The notes: generated from the letters alone by a model not told the origin. Counted from the stretch's first letter, positions 1 to 7,892 are shown. The stretch: 31,385 nt of DNA from Spirochaetia bacterium (GCA_900770075.1 CAAGIZ010000172.1:1-31385), one strand, 5' to 3'. Made by a program: numbers and translations.

Positions 1-1
1 A

Positions 2-802
2 AAATGGATAAAAGACAGGAAGGAACTTATAAATACAATGCCCTGTGTTCTTTTCTGTCATGACGATCTGGAATTTGCAATAGGCGAACCTGAAAGAAGG
101 CGTTTTTTTATAGACCAGTGTCTTTCAATGTATGATATGCTCTATATCGACACAAACAGAAATTACAGAAAAGTTTTAAAAAGCAGAAATCTTTCCCTTA
201 AAGAAAAAAATTACGAAATGCTTGAAATTTTTGACGCACAGCTTGTTCAGCATGGACTGGAAATTGAAAAAAAAAGAAGGGATGCTATTTTTCAATTCAA
301 CCAGATTTTTGGAAAACTTTACGAAAAAATAACGGGAATAGAAGGTGTTGTCATAAAATACGAACCCAGCTGGAAATCTGAGGACAGCCTTAACATAATT
401 CCTTCTGCACAAAAGGTTTTTGAAATTCTTCAGTCAAAAAGAGAAGTCGATAAAACGGTTATGACCACCATGAGCGGGCCTCACAGGGACAGAATAAGGT
501 TTTTTAGAAACGGTTCTGAATTTACCGCTACTGCTTCCACAGGTCAAAGAAGGCTTTTGGCAATATTGCTTAGAGTCGGACAGTCAATTTTTTATTCAAA
601 TGTTACGGGTAAAAAGCCGGTTCTTCTTATGGACGATGTTTTGCTTGAACTGGATCCCGATAAAAGGCAGCTGGTAACACAACTTTTGCCGGATTATGAC
701 CAGCTTTTTTGTACTTTTTTGCCGGGAGAACCTTACGAAAGATATATGAAAAAAGAGACAAAAGTTTTTGAAGTTGATAAAGGTGTCTGGAATGAAAGAT
801 GA
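2..802 (+). CDS. recF: DNA replication/repair protein RecF, C-terminal part (5' end outside window)
   Basis: RecF is an SMC/ABC-like ATPase that helps load RecA at single-strand gaps. The reading frame is open from base 2, and the residues before the first ATG (position 38) already match the family, so the gene starts upstream of the window and the ATG at 38 is internal. Visible motifs are the segment CVLFCHDDLEF, the stretch SGPHRDRIRF, the ABC signature-like STGQRRL, and the Walker B plus D-loop LLMDDVLLELD near the C-terminus. The N-terminal Walker A is not present because of the window edge. The stop overlaps the start of the following DUF721 gene, which indicates translational coupling. 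In many bacteria recF lies just after dnaA and dnaN, so the origin region is probably a few kilobases upstream (inference). Confidence 0.93.
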   Translation, partial: KWIKDRKELINTMPCVLFCHDDLEFAIGEPERRRFFIDQCLSMYDMLYIDTNRNYRKVLKSRNLSLKEKNYEMLEIFDAQLVQHGLEIEKKRRDAIFQFNQIFGKLYEKITGIEGVVIKYEPSWKSEDSLNIIPSAQKVFEILQSKREVDKTVMTTMSGPHRDRIRFFRNGSEFTATASTGQRRLLAILLRVGQSIFYSNVTGKKPVLLMDDVLLELDPDKRQLVTQLLPDYDQLFCTFLPGEPYERYMKKETKVFEVDKGVWNER

Positions 803-1340
803 TGGTTTTATGAACGCTTCGGACATGGTTTTAAGGATTATGAAAAACCTTGATCCTGAGGAATTTCGCCGGGGAAACAGGATATCAAAGTTGTGGAGGG
901 AAATTGTTGAATCAATAAAGTCCAACAGCATAAACGGAGACAACATCGGGAAAAATATGGCAAGCCATTCCCGGATTATAGATCTTGAAAATGGAATTCT
1001 TCTTGTGGAAGCAGATCATCCTGGTTGGATTCAAATGCTTGGAAACTATAAAAAATATATTTTAAAAGGCTTTCAAATGAAGATGCCGGAATTAAAAATA
1101 GAAACGCTTGCTTTTAGACTTGCCGGCTCAAATGCAGAAATTTCCAAAATAAGCAGAAAAATTGATGAAGAAAAACAGCGGAATGCCGATGAACTGAAAA
1201 TAGAGCGGGAAGAAAAAGAACTTGAAAGACGGGGCTTTGTCTACAAAAAAGACGAAACGGAAAAAAGAAACGTTTTGCCCCCGGAAATTCAAAGATTGTT
1301 TGACGATATGAAAAATGATATAGAGACCTCTAAAAACTGA
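792..1340 (+). CDS. DUF721 / DciA-like protein
   Basis: A 182-residue protein of the DUF721 family, whose characterised member DciA assists loading of the replicative helicase in bacteria without DnaC. The N-terminal 110 residues carry the family pattern: a helical start, a tryptophan segment KLWREIVE, then ILLVEADHPGWIQML, which resembles the conserved strand and turn of the KH-like fold. The C-terminal third is a charged, coiled-coil-like tail. I chose ATG 792 because AAAGGTG lies 7-8 bases upstream; an upstream TTG at 768 is in frame but has no such site. The start lies inside the end of recF (overlap 11 bases), the usual place for this gene. The helicase-loading role is inferred from family and position, not visible in the sequence. 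Confidence 0.82.
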   Translation: MKDDGFMNASDMVLRIMKNLDPEEFRRGNRISKLWREIVESIKSNSINGDNIGKNMASHSRIIDLENGILLVEADHPGWIQMLGNYKKYILKGFQMKMPELKIETLAFRLAGSNAEISKISRKIDEEKQRNADELKIEREEKELERRGFVYKKDETEKRNVLPPEIQRLFDDMKNDIETSKN

Positions 1341-1416
1341 AGTTTTTGTTAAAAACATTGGTTTTAAGGTAACTTTAAAATGCGATGTTCTAAGTTGCGA
1401 TATTATAGCGACATAG

Positions 1417-1465
1417 AACTCGCCAACACCTCAAGAAAATCGACAAAGACGAGTTTTTCGAGGTG
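1417..1465 (+). other. Potential hairpin with an alternative pairing, between dciA-like gene and rpmH
   Basis: Bases 1427-1442 pair with 1450-1465 in a 16-position stem with two mismatches and a 7-base loop. AACTCG at 1417-1422 can instead pair with CGAGTT at 1450-1455, so two structures exclude each other. No T-run follows, so it is not a standard terminator. It sits just upstream of the rpmH promoter. Nothing else is recognisable between 1341 and 1472. Confidence 0.4.
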
Positions 1466-1472
1466 CTCTATA

Positions 1473-1502
1473 TTGACTAATTGAAAATAAATTTGTTATA
1501 TT
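1473..1502 (+). promoter_or_regulatory. Probable promoter of rpmH-rnpA-yidD-yidC operon
   Basis: A -35 box TTGACT (1473-1478) is followed after 17 bases by TTATAT (1496-1501), or after 18 bases by TATATT (1497-1502). The expected start near 1508 gives a leader of about 70 bases to rpmH. Both boxes are close to the sigma-70 consensus. Confidence 0.65.
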
Positions 1503-1576
1503 CTATCCCACTATATTTTTGTTAAAAATTTGGATTCTGTAAAACAGTTTCCGTAAAATATAAGGAGAATGTTCCA

Positions 1577-1732
1577 ATGTTAAGAACATACCAGCCAAGT
1601 AAAGTAAAAAGAAATAGAAAATTCGGATTCCGTGCCCGCATGGCAACTCGTGGTGGACGTGCAATTCTTGCCCGCCGTCGTGCAAAGGGTCGCACAAAGC
1701 TTTCTGTAGCTGACGAAAAGAATAAATACTAA
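1577..1732 (+). CDS. rpmH: 50S ribosomal protein L34
   Basis: A 51-residue, very basic protein of the large ribosomal subunit. It starts MLRTYQPSKVKRNRKFGFRA and continues with the L34 core MATRGGRAILARRRAKGR, then a short tail ending in KNKY. Length is within the family range (44-55 residues). A strong ribosome binding site AAGGAGA lies 8 bases before the ATG. It precedes rnpA by 12 bases, the nearly universal rpmH-rnpA order in bacteria, and is the first gene after the promoter at 1473. Confidence 0.97.
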   Translation: MLRTYQPSKVKRNRKFGFRARMATRGGRAILARRRAKGRTKLSVADEKNKY

Positions 1733-1744
1733 TTCTTTTTAAAA

Positions 1745-2113
1745 ATGAAAACAGTCTTGTCAGAGTCGAAGTGCTTTATTTTAGATGAAAGAATAAAGCG
1801 TGCTTCAGAATTCAAGAATCTGTTTAAAAACGGGAAAAGAGCAAGTGTTGTTGGGGCAAAACTTTTTTACCTTCCCAACGGACTGAAATTCAATCGTATT
1901 GGATTTCCTCTTCCCCGTGGTTTTGGTAATGCTGTTGAACGTAACCGTGCAAAGCGGTTTAGCCGGGAAGTCTTTAGAAACCTAAAATCACACCTGAACA
2001 ACGGCTATGATATGCTTCTTTTAGTATATCCCCCTGCCGAAAAAGATTCGTTCCACTCGCGGTGTGAGCAATTTCAAACATTATGTAAAAAAGCCGGACT
2101 TTTTAAGGAATGA
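1745..2113 (+). CDS. rnpA: Ribonuclease P protein component
   Basis: The 122-residue protein cofactor of RNase P, which works with the M1-type RNA to remove 5' leaders from tRNA precursors. The family pattern is clear: RASEFKNLFKNGKRA near the N-terminus, the strand segment KFNRIGFPLPRGFGNAVERN, and the RNR-type RNA-binding signature NRAKR. No Shine-Dalgarno sequence precedes the ATG, which follows the rpmH stop by 12 bases, so translation is probably coupled to rpmH. The final codons overlap the start of yidD in an ATGA arrangement. Position and motifs leave no serious alternative. Confidence 0.96.
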   Translation: MKTVLSESKCFILDERIKRASEFKNLFKNGKRASVVGAKLFYLPNGLKFNRIGFPLPRGFGNAVERNRAKRFSREVFRNLKSHLNNGYDMLLLVYPPAEKDSFHSRCEQFQTLCKKAGLFKE

Positions 2114-2331
2114 AAAATTTCTTTGTAGTTGTTTTTTCTTTTTTTATAAAGATATACAGGCTTTGTATTTCGCCATTATTTCCGAAATGCTGCAGATTTT
2201 ATCCAAGTTGCTCAGAGTATGCACTTTTGGCGTTAAAAAAACATGGTGCTTTTAAGGGTTGCTGTCTTACTGCAAAAAGAATTTTAAAATGCAATCCCTT
2301 TTTTAAGGGTGGTTACGATCCAGTTCCATAA
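2110..2331 (+). CDS. yidD: Membrane protein insertion efficiency factor YidD
   Basis: A 73-residue member of the YidD (DUF37) family, a small membrane-associated protein that aids YidC-dependent insertion. The family signature is visible: IKIYRLCISPLFPKCCRFYPSCS in two parts, with the cysteines of CRFYPSCSEYA, then HGAFKGCCLTAKRILKCNPF and the terminal GGYDPVP. The first ~20 residues are hydrophobic and act as an amphipathic or membrane anchor. The start overlaps the rnpA stop by 4 bases, and yidC begins 24 bases downstream, which is the classic rnpA-yidD-yidC order. Confidence 0.95.
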   Translation: MKNFFVVVFSFFIKIYRLCISPLFPKCCRFYPSCSEYALLALKKHGAFKGCCLTAKRILKCNPFFKGGYDPVP

Positions 2332-2355
2332 ACGGAAATTTTAGGGAGAAAAAAA

Positions 2356-4089
2356 ATGGAAAAAAATACTGCCTGGGCCATAGGCCTGTCCTCCGTTGTA
2401 CTTATAGTTTTCTTTTTTTTGCAGTCTTATTTTATGCCTAAGCCTCAGAGTGCAGCACAGAATGAAGAAAGTTCTGTGGTAGAAGCTGTTTCTGAAAATC
2501 AAGCTGAATATGAAAATGCTGTGCCTGAAATAAAGGAAGGTGTGGTAACTACAGGTAATTCTGAACTGTCTGAAGAAGAAAACTTTACAATCGAAACGGA
2601 CAAGGTAAAAGTTACCTTTACAAACCGTGGAGGTGACATAGTCAGTTATGAACTGAAAGACCACATCGATTCTGATACCAACAGTTTTATTCAGATGGCG
2701 GACAACATAACGGATTTTAACCGCGCATTTTCAATTTCGATGGGAGGCTCTGAAAAGCCTGTTGTAAACGATATTTTTATTTCTAAAAAAATCGATGACA
2801 ATAAAATAGGATTTTTCAAAAATTATACGGTAACTAATCCAGATGGTTCAAAGGGAGATTTTACGCTTGTAAAAACCTACAGTTTTAAACCGGGGGATTA
2901 TGTTTTTAAACTTGAAGTTACTGTAGCTCCTGGCGAAAACTTTCAGGGACTGGACTTAAATGGTTCAAGTTATTCGTTGAGGACTTCTCCTCAGATGGGA
3001 CCTTTTTATAATCCAAAAGTAAACAGGTATGAAAACCGCCAGTTTATTTCCTATAACGGAAAAAACAAAAAAAGAATAATTCTTGGAACAAACCAGAGCA
3101 AAACATACGATAAAGACTGGAACTGGATTTCTATGGCAGGAAAGTACTTTGAAGTGCTCCTCTACCCTGCTGACAGTTCTTCAATGAACAGCAAAGTTCT
3201 CTATACTTCAAAAACTGACTTAAAAGACAAGACCAATGCACAGGCTGTTGTTTCAAGAAAGCCTGTAGATGCAAATGGTTCAAGTGATTCCTATTACATT
3301 TACGCAGGTCCGCGCAACGAAAAAGATTTGCGCGTTTATAATGTACCCGAAAACAATGCTTGGAAGCTGGACGGTGTAAGGTTTGACAACAGCATTCAGA
3401 CCAGCGGATTTTTGAGCTGGCTGGAAATAGTTCTTAAATTCTTTCTTGAATTAATAAACAAACTTGTTCATAACTGGGGTGTTTCAATAATCATCCTTAC
3501 TGCAATTTTGAAATTTGCAATGTTCCCTATTACGGCAAAGACGGCAAAAAGCACCGTAAAAATGCAGGCAATACAGCCGAAGATGCAGGCTCTGCAGGAA
3601 AAATACAAGGATAATCCTCAGAAACTTAACGAACAGACTATGAAACTTTACAAAGAAATCGGTTACAATCCTCTTTCCGGATGTCTGCCGATGATTTTCC
3701 AGTTCATAATCCTGTTTGCAATGTACAACCTGTTTAACAATTATTTTGAATTCCGTGGAGCAAGTTTTATTCCGGGGTGGATAAGCGATTTGAGTGCGGG
3801 AGACCATGTGGCAACACTTAAATTCAATATTCCTTTCCTTGGAAACCAGATAAGGCTTCTTCCTGGAATTTATTTGGTAAGCCAGTTGTTATTTGGAAAA
3901 ATTACCCAAAACGGTGGAACTACAGCCGGTCAGAGTGCAATGCAGATGAAGATGATGATGTACGGTATGCCAATTTTATTCTTTTTCCTGTTCTACAATG
4001 CTCCGTCGGGACTTCTGCTCTACTGGACTGTCAGCAACCTTATTCAGCTCGGACAGCAGTTGTATATTAACGCTAAAATAAAAAAGTAA
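2356..4089 (+). CDS. yidC: Membrane protein insertase YidC
   Basis: YidC (Oxa1/Alb3 family) inserts proteins into the inner membrane, alone or with SecYEG. The 577-residue protein has the diderm layout: an N-terminal membrane helix (about residues 7-24), an acidic linker, a large periplasmic domain (about 70-350), and a C-terminal insertase domain with membrane segments from about residue 355. Family motifs include NWGVSIIILTAILKFAMFPI, the coiled loop MQAIQPKMQALQEKYKDNP, and MYGMPILFFFLFYNAPSGL. A ribosome binding site AGGGAGA precedes ATG 2356. The length is typical for a Gram-negative-type YidC and larger than the lipoprotein form of Firmicutes. It is cotranscribed with rnpA-yidD upstream and jag downstream. 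Confidence 0.97.
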   Translation: MEKNTAWAIGLSSVVLIVFFFLQSYFMPKPQSAAQNEESSVVEAVSENQAEYENAVPEIKEGVVTTGNSELSEEENFTIETDKVKVTFTNRGGDIVSYELKDHIDSDTNSFIQMADNITDFNRAFSISMGGSEKPVVNDIFISKKIDDNKIGFFKNYTVTNPDGSKGDFTLVKTYSFKPGDYVFKLEVTVAPGENFQGLDLNGSSYSLRTSPQMGPFYNPKVNRYENRQFISYNGKNKKRIILGTNQSKTYDKDWNWISMAGKYFEVLLYPADSSSMNSKVLYTSKTDLKDKTNAQAVVSRKPVDANGSSDSYYIYAGPRNEKDLRVYNVPENNAWKLDGVRFDNSIQTSGFLSWLEIVLKFFLELINKLVHNWGVSIIILTAILKFAMFPITAKTAKSTVKMQAIQPKMQALQEKYKDNPQKLNEQTMKLYKEIGYNPLSGCLPMIFQFIILFAMYNLFNNYFEFRGASFIPGWISDLSAGDHVATLKFNIPFLGNQIRLLPGIYLVSQLLFGKITQNGGTTAGQSAMQMKMMMYGMPILFFFLFYNAPSGLLLYWTVSNLIQLGQQLYINAKIKK

Positions 4090-4149
4090 ACGGCATTTCT
4101 GAAAGTTGAGAAATTGATTTTCAGTTTGCCTGAGATTGGAGAAAAATAA

Positions 4150-4857
4150 ATGAATTACGAATTTGAAGGAAAAAACGAAAAAGAAGCTATTGAAAAAGCT
4201 GCCGCAGAACTCGGTCTTGAAAGGGATGAATTTGATGTTGAAATAATTGAGGCTCAGAAAAAGTCTCTTTTTAAGGCGGGCTATGTAAAAATCAGGGTTA
4301 CCCCTGTAAGGGATACAAATGTAAATTCAGACAGCGTGCGTTCTTATGAACCGGAAAACACTGCAAAAAGAACGATGACAAATCCTCTTGCACAGGATGA
4401 ATTTGAACAGAAACTGATTGATTTTGTGGGCGAAATCATAAAGAGAATGGGATATGAAGTTGCAGTGGAAATTTCTTTCAGGGAAGATAAAAAGATTGGA
4501 ATAAAACTTACTTCCGATTCTTCGTCTATCTTGATTGGAAGGCGCGGTAAAAATCTGGATGCACTTCAACTTTTGGCAAATGTCTATGCCGGACACCTTG
4601 GCCGTGAAGATGTGCGGGTAATTCTCGATACTGAAAATTATCGCGTGCGCCGGGAAGAAAATCTTGTTCACCTTGCATATAACACTGCAGACAAGGTACG
4701 TTCAACACACAAATCTATTTTGCTTGAACCGATGAATCCTTTTGAACGCCGCTTGATTCACACTACCCTTAATGATGTTCCGGAAGTTGAAACAATCAGC
4801 GAAGGTGAAGGTCTTTACAAACAGGTTCGCGTAATTTACAAGGGACAGACTTTTTAA
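4150..4857 (+). CDS. jag: RNA-binding protein Jag/KhpB
   Basis: A 235-residue RNA-binding protein with the three-part Jag layout: an N-terminal Jag_N domain (about 1-50, starting MNYEFEGKNEKEAIEKAAAE), a KH domain (about 85-165) with the GxxG-type loop in SSILIGRRGKNLDALQ, and a C-terminal R3H domain ending NPFERRLIHTTLNDVPEVET. KhpB proteins bind RNA with KhpA and affect cell envelope and division in Firmicutes; the role in spirochaetes is not shown by this sequence. GGAGA precedes ATG 4150. Its position just after yidC is highly conserved. The stop overlaps the ATG of the next gene by one base. Confidence 0.94.
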   Translation: MNYEFEGKNEKEAIEKAAAELGLERDEFDVEIIEAQKKSLFKAGYVKIRVTPVRDTNVNSDSVRSYEPENTAKRTMTNPLAQDEFEQKLIDFVGEIIKRMGYEVAVEISFREDKKIGIKLTSDSSSILIGRRGKNLDALQLLANVYAGHLGREDVRVILDTENYRVRREENLVHLAYNTADKVRSTHKSILLEPMNPFERRLIHTTLNDVPEVETISEGEGLYKQVRVIYKGQTF

Positions 4858-5660
4858 TGGTTTTGATGAAAAATCGTAAAGTTTTTTTTGCAGGCTTATT
4901 TTTTCTTCTGTCGATGCAGGTATTTTGTCAGGAAAATAAAGGCATTTTAAAAGACGAAATTCTTGCAGAACTGGAAGAAAAAGGCTCGATAAAACAGATT
5001 TTCCAGTCTTCTCAGAATTTTCAACTTACTCTTACACCCAACACTGAGTATTGCAGAATGGCGGCAAATTCCTGGAATCTTCCGGAAGAACCAAATTTGG
5101 TTTCTGAAAACCTTTTTTTGGTAAAAAAGGAAGAGCTGAAGGAAAAGAGTTCTTCTCCGGAAAATGTCGTTTTTTCTACAGAAAAGGTTTCTCAGATTGT
5201 CCGTTCAATTTCCAAAATGAAGGGTATGGAATATTTTTCAAACGGAGACCAGAAATGGGAAACGCTTTATCATCAGGCGTATGTCTGCAAATCCGTAAAG
5301 GAAAAAGACATTCCACTGCCGGATGTGCTTGAAGGTTCGGCTGACGGTCTGAAAATTTTTGCCTTTCTGGAGGACAATTCCTTTGGAAAGAGCGTTTATT
5401 CCGTAGATTATGTTCAGAATGAGAATGAAGTCGGATTTTTTCTGACAAATGCGGAAAGCTGGACTTATGCTTTTGTAAAGGCACTCAACCCTGAAAATGT
5501 AAAAATAAATATGGTTGTAATTGATAACGGTGATTCTTACATCGTTTATATGGTTCTTTTTGCCAGACATAAAAAAATTCCTCTTTTGGGGGACAGAATC
5601 CAAAAATCTCTGGCAAACAGAATTGATGCAATTTACAACTGGTTTAAATTACAGTTTTAG
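4857..5660 (+). CDS. Exported protein of unknown function
   Basis: I do not recognise a family. The 267-residue protein starts with a clear signal peptide: basic KNRK, a hydrophobic core VFFAGLFFLLSMQVF, and a likely signal peptidase cut near FCQ-EN. There is no further membrane segment, so the mature protein is probably periplasmic. The middle region contains a lysine/glutamate-rich stretch and a C-terminal part of alternating hydrophobic strands ending IYNWFKLQF. ATG 4857 overlaps the jag stop (TAATG) and has AGGGA 11 bases upstream; ATG 4866 is an alternative start that would remove three residues. A terminator follows directly at 5660-5703, so it is the last gene of this operon. Its position after jag is the only functional hint. 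Confidence 0.8.
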   Translation: MVLMKNRKVFFAGLFFLLSMQVFCQENKGILKDEILAELEEKGSIKQIFQSSQNFQLTLTPNTEYCRMAANSWNLPEEPNLVSENLFLVKKEELKEKSSSPENVVFSTEKVSQIVRSISKMKGMEYFSNGDQKWETLYHQAYVCKSVKEKDIPLPDVLEGSADGLKIFAFLEDNSFGKSVYSVDYVQNENEVGFFLTNAESWTYAFVKALNPENVKINMVVIDNGDSYIVYMVLFARHKKIPLLGDRIQKSLANRIDAIYNWFKLQF

Positions 5661-5707
5661 GGTATGTTGAAAAACTCGCTTCTGGTATTTTTTGAATATA
5701 CCCTTTT
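5660..5707 (+). terminator. Rho-independent terminator after the jag operon
   Basis: Bases 5660-5674 (GGGTATGTTGAAAAA) pair with 5689-5703 in a 15-position stem with two mismatches, followed by TTTT at 5704-5707. The stem starts at the last base of the upstream stop codon. Confidence 0.6.
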
Positions 5708-5725
5708 GTAATTACGGGAGGAAAT

Positions 5726-6760
5726 ATGAAAACAAAGTTTTTTGCAGCAGTTTTCTGCTTTTGTACAATCGCTTTTGGAGGATGTAAAACGATGGATAAG
5801 GAATTAAAGGCTATCGAAGGAAAAGACGGCGTTTTTGCCATAATGGAAACTTCTAAAGGTTCAATTGTTCTTGAACTTTTTTATGAAAAAACTCCTTTGA
5901 CAGTTACAAATTTTGTGGGTCTTGCAGAAGGAACTTTGGATGCAGCCAAAGGAAAGCCTTTTTACGATGGATTGAAATTTCACCGGGTAATTGCAGATTT
6001 TATGATTCAGGGTGGAGATCCTGAAGGAACTGGCCGTGGTGGTCCTGGCTATCGTTTTGCAGATGAATGTTTTGATGATTTGACTTTTGACAAACCTGGC
6101 TATCTTGCAATGGCAAATGCAGGCCCGGGAACAAACGGTTCTCAGTTTTTTATTACCCATGTCCCGACTGAATGGCTGAACGGAAAACACACTATTTTTG
6201 GACAGGTTGTTAATCAGGACAGTCAGAAAGTTGTAAATGCAGTGGCTCAGGATGATAAGATTGTAAAATTAACTATCGTTCGTCAGGGAGAAAAAGCAAA
6301 GAACTTTACCTCAACTCAGGCTGATTTTGACAGACTTGCTTCTGAAGCAAAAGCAAAGGCAGAAGAGGCAAAAAAGGCTGCAAATGCTAAAAAAATTGCC
6401 GAAGTTGAAAAGAATTTTCCGGGTTTTGCAGTGGATTCAAACGGAATTTACTGGAAGACCACAAAAGCTGGAAACGGCGTAAAAATCGGCGGCCGCAAAA
6501 ATGTTGCCTGCGAATACAAAGGCTATCTTGTAAATGGAACAGTTTTTGACAAATCTGCCGGTCGCGGTCCTCTGGAATTTGTGACTGCTAGCGGACAGAT
6601 GATTCCTGGTTTTGACATTATGGTGCAGGATATGTCACTGGGAGAAAAAAGAACTGTCGTAATTCCTTCGGATTTGGCTTACGGAGATCAGGGATATCCG
6701 GGAGTAATTCCAGGCGGTGCATATATTGCTTTTGATATTGAAGTTGTAAAGGCAAGATAA
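5726..6760 (+). CDS. Dual-domain peptidyl-prolyl isomerase lipoprotein (cyclophilin-FKBP fusion)
   Basis: The 344-residue protein joins two unrelated prolyl isomerase folds. Residues 1-20 form a lipoprotein signal ending in the lipobox AFGGC (Cys20). Residues about 35-195 are a cyclophilin domain with FHRVIADFMIQGGDPEGTG (the catalytic Arg is R87) and MANAGPGTNGSQFFI. An Ala/Lys/Glu-rich helix (about 205-230) links to an FKBP domain (about 240-344) with VFDKSAGRGPLEF, GFDIMVQDMSLGEKR and IPSDLAYGDQGYPGVIPGG. It should fold proteins in the periplasm while anchored to a membrane. Such dual-family immunophilins have been described in a few lineages, and I believe treponemes are among them. GGGAGG precedes the ATG. 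A terminator follows at 6792, so it is monocistronic. Confidence 0.93.
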   Translation: MKTKFFAAVFCFCTIAFGGCKTMDKELKAIEGKDGVFAIMETSKGSIVLELFYEKTPLTVTNFVGLAEGTLDAAKGKPFYDGLKFHRVIADFMIQGGDPEGTGRGGPGYRFADECFDDLTFDKPGYLAMANAGPGTNGSQFFITHVPTEWLNGKHTIFGQVVNQDSQKVVNAVAQDDKIVKLTIVRQGEKAKNFTSTQADFDRLASEAKAKAEEAKKAANAKKIAEVEKNFPGFAVDSNGIYWKTTKAGNGVKIGGRKNVACEYKGYLVNGTVFDKSAGRGPLEFVTASGQMIPGFDIMVQDMSLGEKRTVVIPSDLAYGDQGYPGVIPGGAYIAFDIEVVKAR

Positions 6761-6765
6761 ATTTT

Positions 6766-6783
6766 AACTAACGGTTGTTAGTT
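6766..6783. promoter_or_regulatory. Operator-like palindrome AACTAAC-GGTT-GTTAGTT
   Basis: A perfect inverted repeat with 7-base arms and a 4-base spacer, 5 bases after the isomerase stop. Closely related palindromes occur at 6857 and 18957. The shape suits a dimeric repressor, but no regulator is encoded beside it. Confidence 0.4.
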
Positions 6784-6791
6784 CTGTTTTG

Positions 6792-6823
6792 AAAGGCTGT
6801 CGATTTATAGGCAGCCTTTTTTT
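6792..6823 (+). terminator. Rho-independent terminator of the isomerase gene
   Basis: AAAGGCTGTC (6792-6801) pairs with GGCAGCCTTT (6810-6819) with one G-T pair and an 8-base loop, followed by a run of T. This is a strong, standard terminator. Confidence 0.85.
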
Positions 6824-6856
6824 GTGCGCAATATTTGCTGTGTTCAGTTTTACTTA

Positions 6857-6870
6857 CTAACGATAGTTAG
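6857..6870. promoter_or_regulatory. Operator-like palindrome CTAAC-GATA-GTTAG
   Basis: A perfect 5-base-arm palindrome. The 19-base string from 6856 to 6874 recurs exactly at 18956-18974. No promoter is evident beside it. Confidence 0.4.
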
Positions 6871-6930
6871 CCCACTTTTTACCATTGATTCTCCTTTTTC
6901 CGTTTATTTTTTTATCTGTAGTTACAGTGG

Positions 6931-7064
6931 ACTTACGCCGGATGCGGAAGGCTTTAGTTGCCGGGCCTGCCCGGCAATGAGCGTGAGCGAACCTGCAGCA
7001 GCCGGTTTTTTTAAGTAAACAAGGTACAAACCAAAAATTGATTTTTTTGCAGAAGATGCCGTCC
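6931..7064 (+). repeat. Bipartite structured repeat, copy A
   Basis: Bases 6931-7015 match the reverse complement of 9752-9835 with only a few differences. After a 37-base unrelated spacer, AAGATGCCGTCC (7053-7064) also recurs in copy B at nearly the same distance. Within the core, TTGCCGGGC (6958-6966) and GCCCGGCAA (6969-6977) form a perfect hairpin. An outer stem can join CCGGATGC (6939-6946) to GCAGCCGG (6998-7005), directly followed by seven T. The fold is terminator-like. A 64-codon reading frame through this region is not credible. Confidence 0.75.
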
Positions 7065-7085
7065 TGAATACCAAAAAAAAGAAAA

Positions 7086-7114
7086 TTGACTATAAAAGCA
7101 AAATTGGATATTTT
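7086..7114 (+). promoter_or_regulatory. Possible promoter of the 7121 gene
   Basis: TTGACT (7086-7091), a 17-base spacer and TATTTT (7109-7114). The -10 box ends 6 bases before the ATG, so the transcript would start at or next to the start codon. Confidence 0.45.
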
Positions 7115-7120
7115 AAAAAA

Positions 7121-7885
7121 ATGAGTGTATTTTTGATTATTGAATTTTTGTTTTTTGCTGGAAGCATTATTGGCTGGGGAATTGAAGTTTTCTGGCGACG
7201 TTTTTTTAGCAGCAATAATCCGGAAAAAAAATGGATAAATCCGGGGTTTTTAATCGGGCCTTACCTGCCGCTTTACGGTTTTTCGCTTACGATTTTGTTT
7301 TTGCTGAGTTTTATCGATGTGAGCTTTGTGGAAAATCCCTTTGCCCGGAAAATCCTGCTTTTTGTTCTGATGGCTTTGTGTATTACGGCTTTTGAATACA
7401 TTGCCGGGCTGATTTTTATCAAGGGTATGAAGATAAAACTGTGGGATTATTCGGACTGCTGGGGAAACATTCAGGGGATTATTTGTCCTCTTTATACGGT
7501 TTTCTGGTGGATTTTGAGCGCACTTTACTATTTTTTTATTCATCCGAGGATTTTGAACTGGCTGGCCTGGTTTACTAACCATCTGACCTTCTGTATGGTA
7601 ATCGGTTTTTTCTATGGGGTTTTTACGGTGGATGTGGTTTATTCCCTTAATCTTATGGCGAAAATCAGGAAATTTGCAAAAGAGAATAAGTTTATCGTTC
7701 ATCTTGAAAACTTGAAGCAGCAAATCAGAAAAGCGACGGAAGAAAACAAGGAAAAAATGCACTTCTGGCTTTCTACCAAGTCTGAATCTCTTGAGCTGAA
7801 GGAAGCCATAGAAAGGCTTAAGGAAAAATTTGAACAGGAAAAACAGAAGTTTGAAACATCGAAGAACAGAGAGGGTGGCAAATAG
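7121..7885 (+). CDS. Membrane protein, putative ABC-transporter type IV (CmpB-like) family
   Basis: A 254-residue protein with an N-terminal multi-helix membrane part (about residues 1-185) and a charged, coiled-coil cytoplasmic tail (about 190-254) rich in Glu and Lys. The segment NPGFLIGPYLPLYGFS and the following hydrophobic stretches, with WDYSDCWGNIQGIICPLYT, match the family annotated as putative ABC-transporter type IV (PF06541). Members have no established function, and no ATPase gene is adjacent, so a transport role is not supported here. There is no convincing ribosome binding site; the -10-like TATTTT lies 6 bases upstream. The gene ends just before a 7-nt repeat tract and a terminator shared with uxaC. 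Confidence 0.75.
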   Translation: MSVFLIIEFLFFAGSIIGWGIEVFWRRFFSSNNPEKKWINPGFLIGPYLPLYGFSLTILFLLSFIDVSFVENPFARKILLFVLMALCITAFEYIAGLIFIKGMKIKLWDYSDCWGNIQGIICPLYTVFWWILSALYYFFIHPRILNWLAWFTNHLTFCMVIGFFYGVFTVDVVYSLNLMAKIRKFAKENKFIVHLENLKQQIRKATEENKEKMHFWLSTKSESLELKEAIERLKEKFEQEKQKFETSKNREGGK

Positions 7886-7892
7886 ACTTGCA

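Noticed and set aside
768..791. TTG start for the DUF721 gene
   Set aside because: The upstream extension overlaps recF further and lacks a ribosome binding site, while ATG 792 has one.
1341..1576. Replication origin with DnaA boxes
   Set aside because: The gene order hints at a nearby origin, but I found no TTATCCACA-like boxes in this gap.
6824..7018. 64-codon plus-strand reading frame after the isomerase
   Set aside because: It starts in the terminator T-run region and runs through the structured repeat, with no ribosome binding site.
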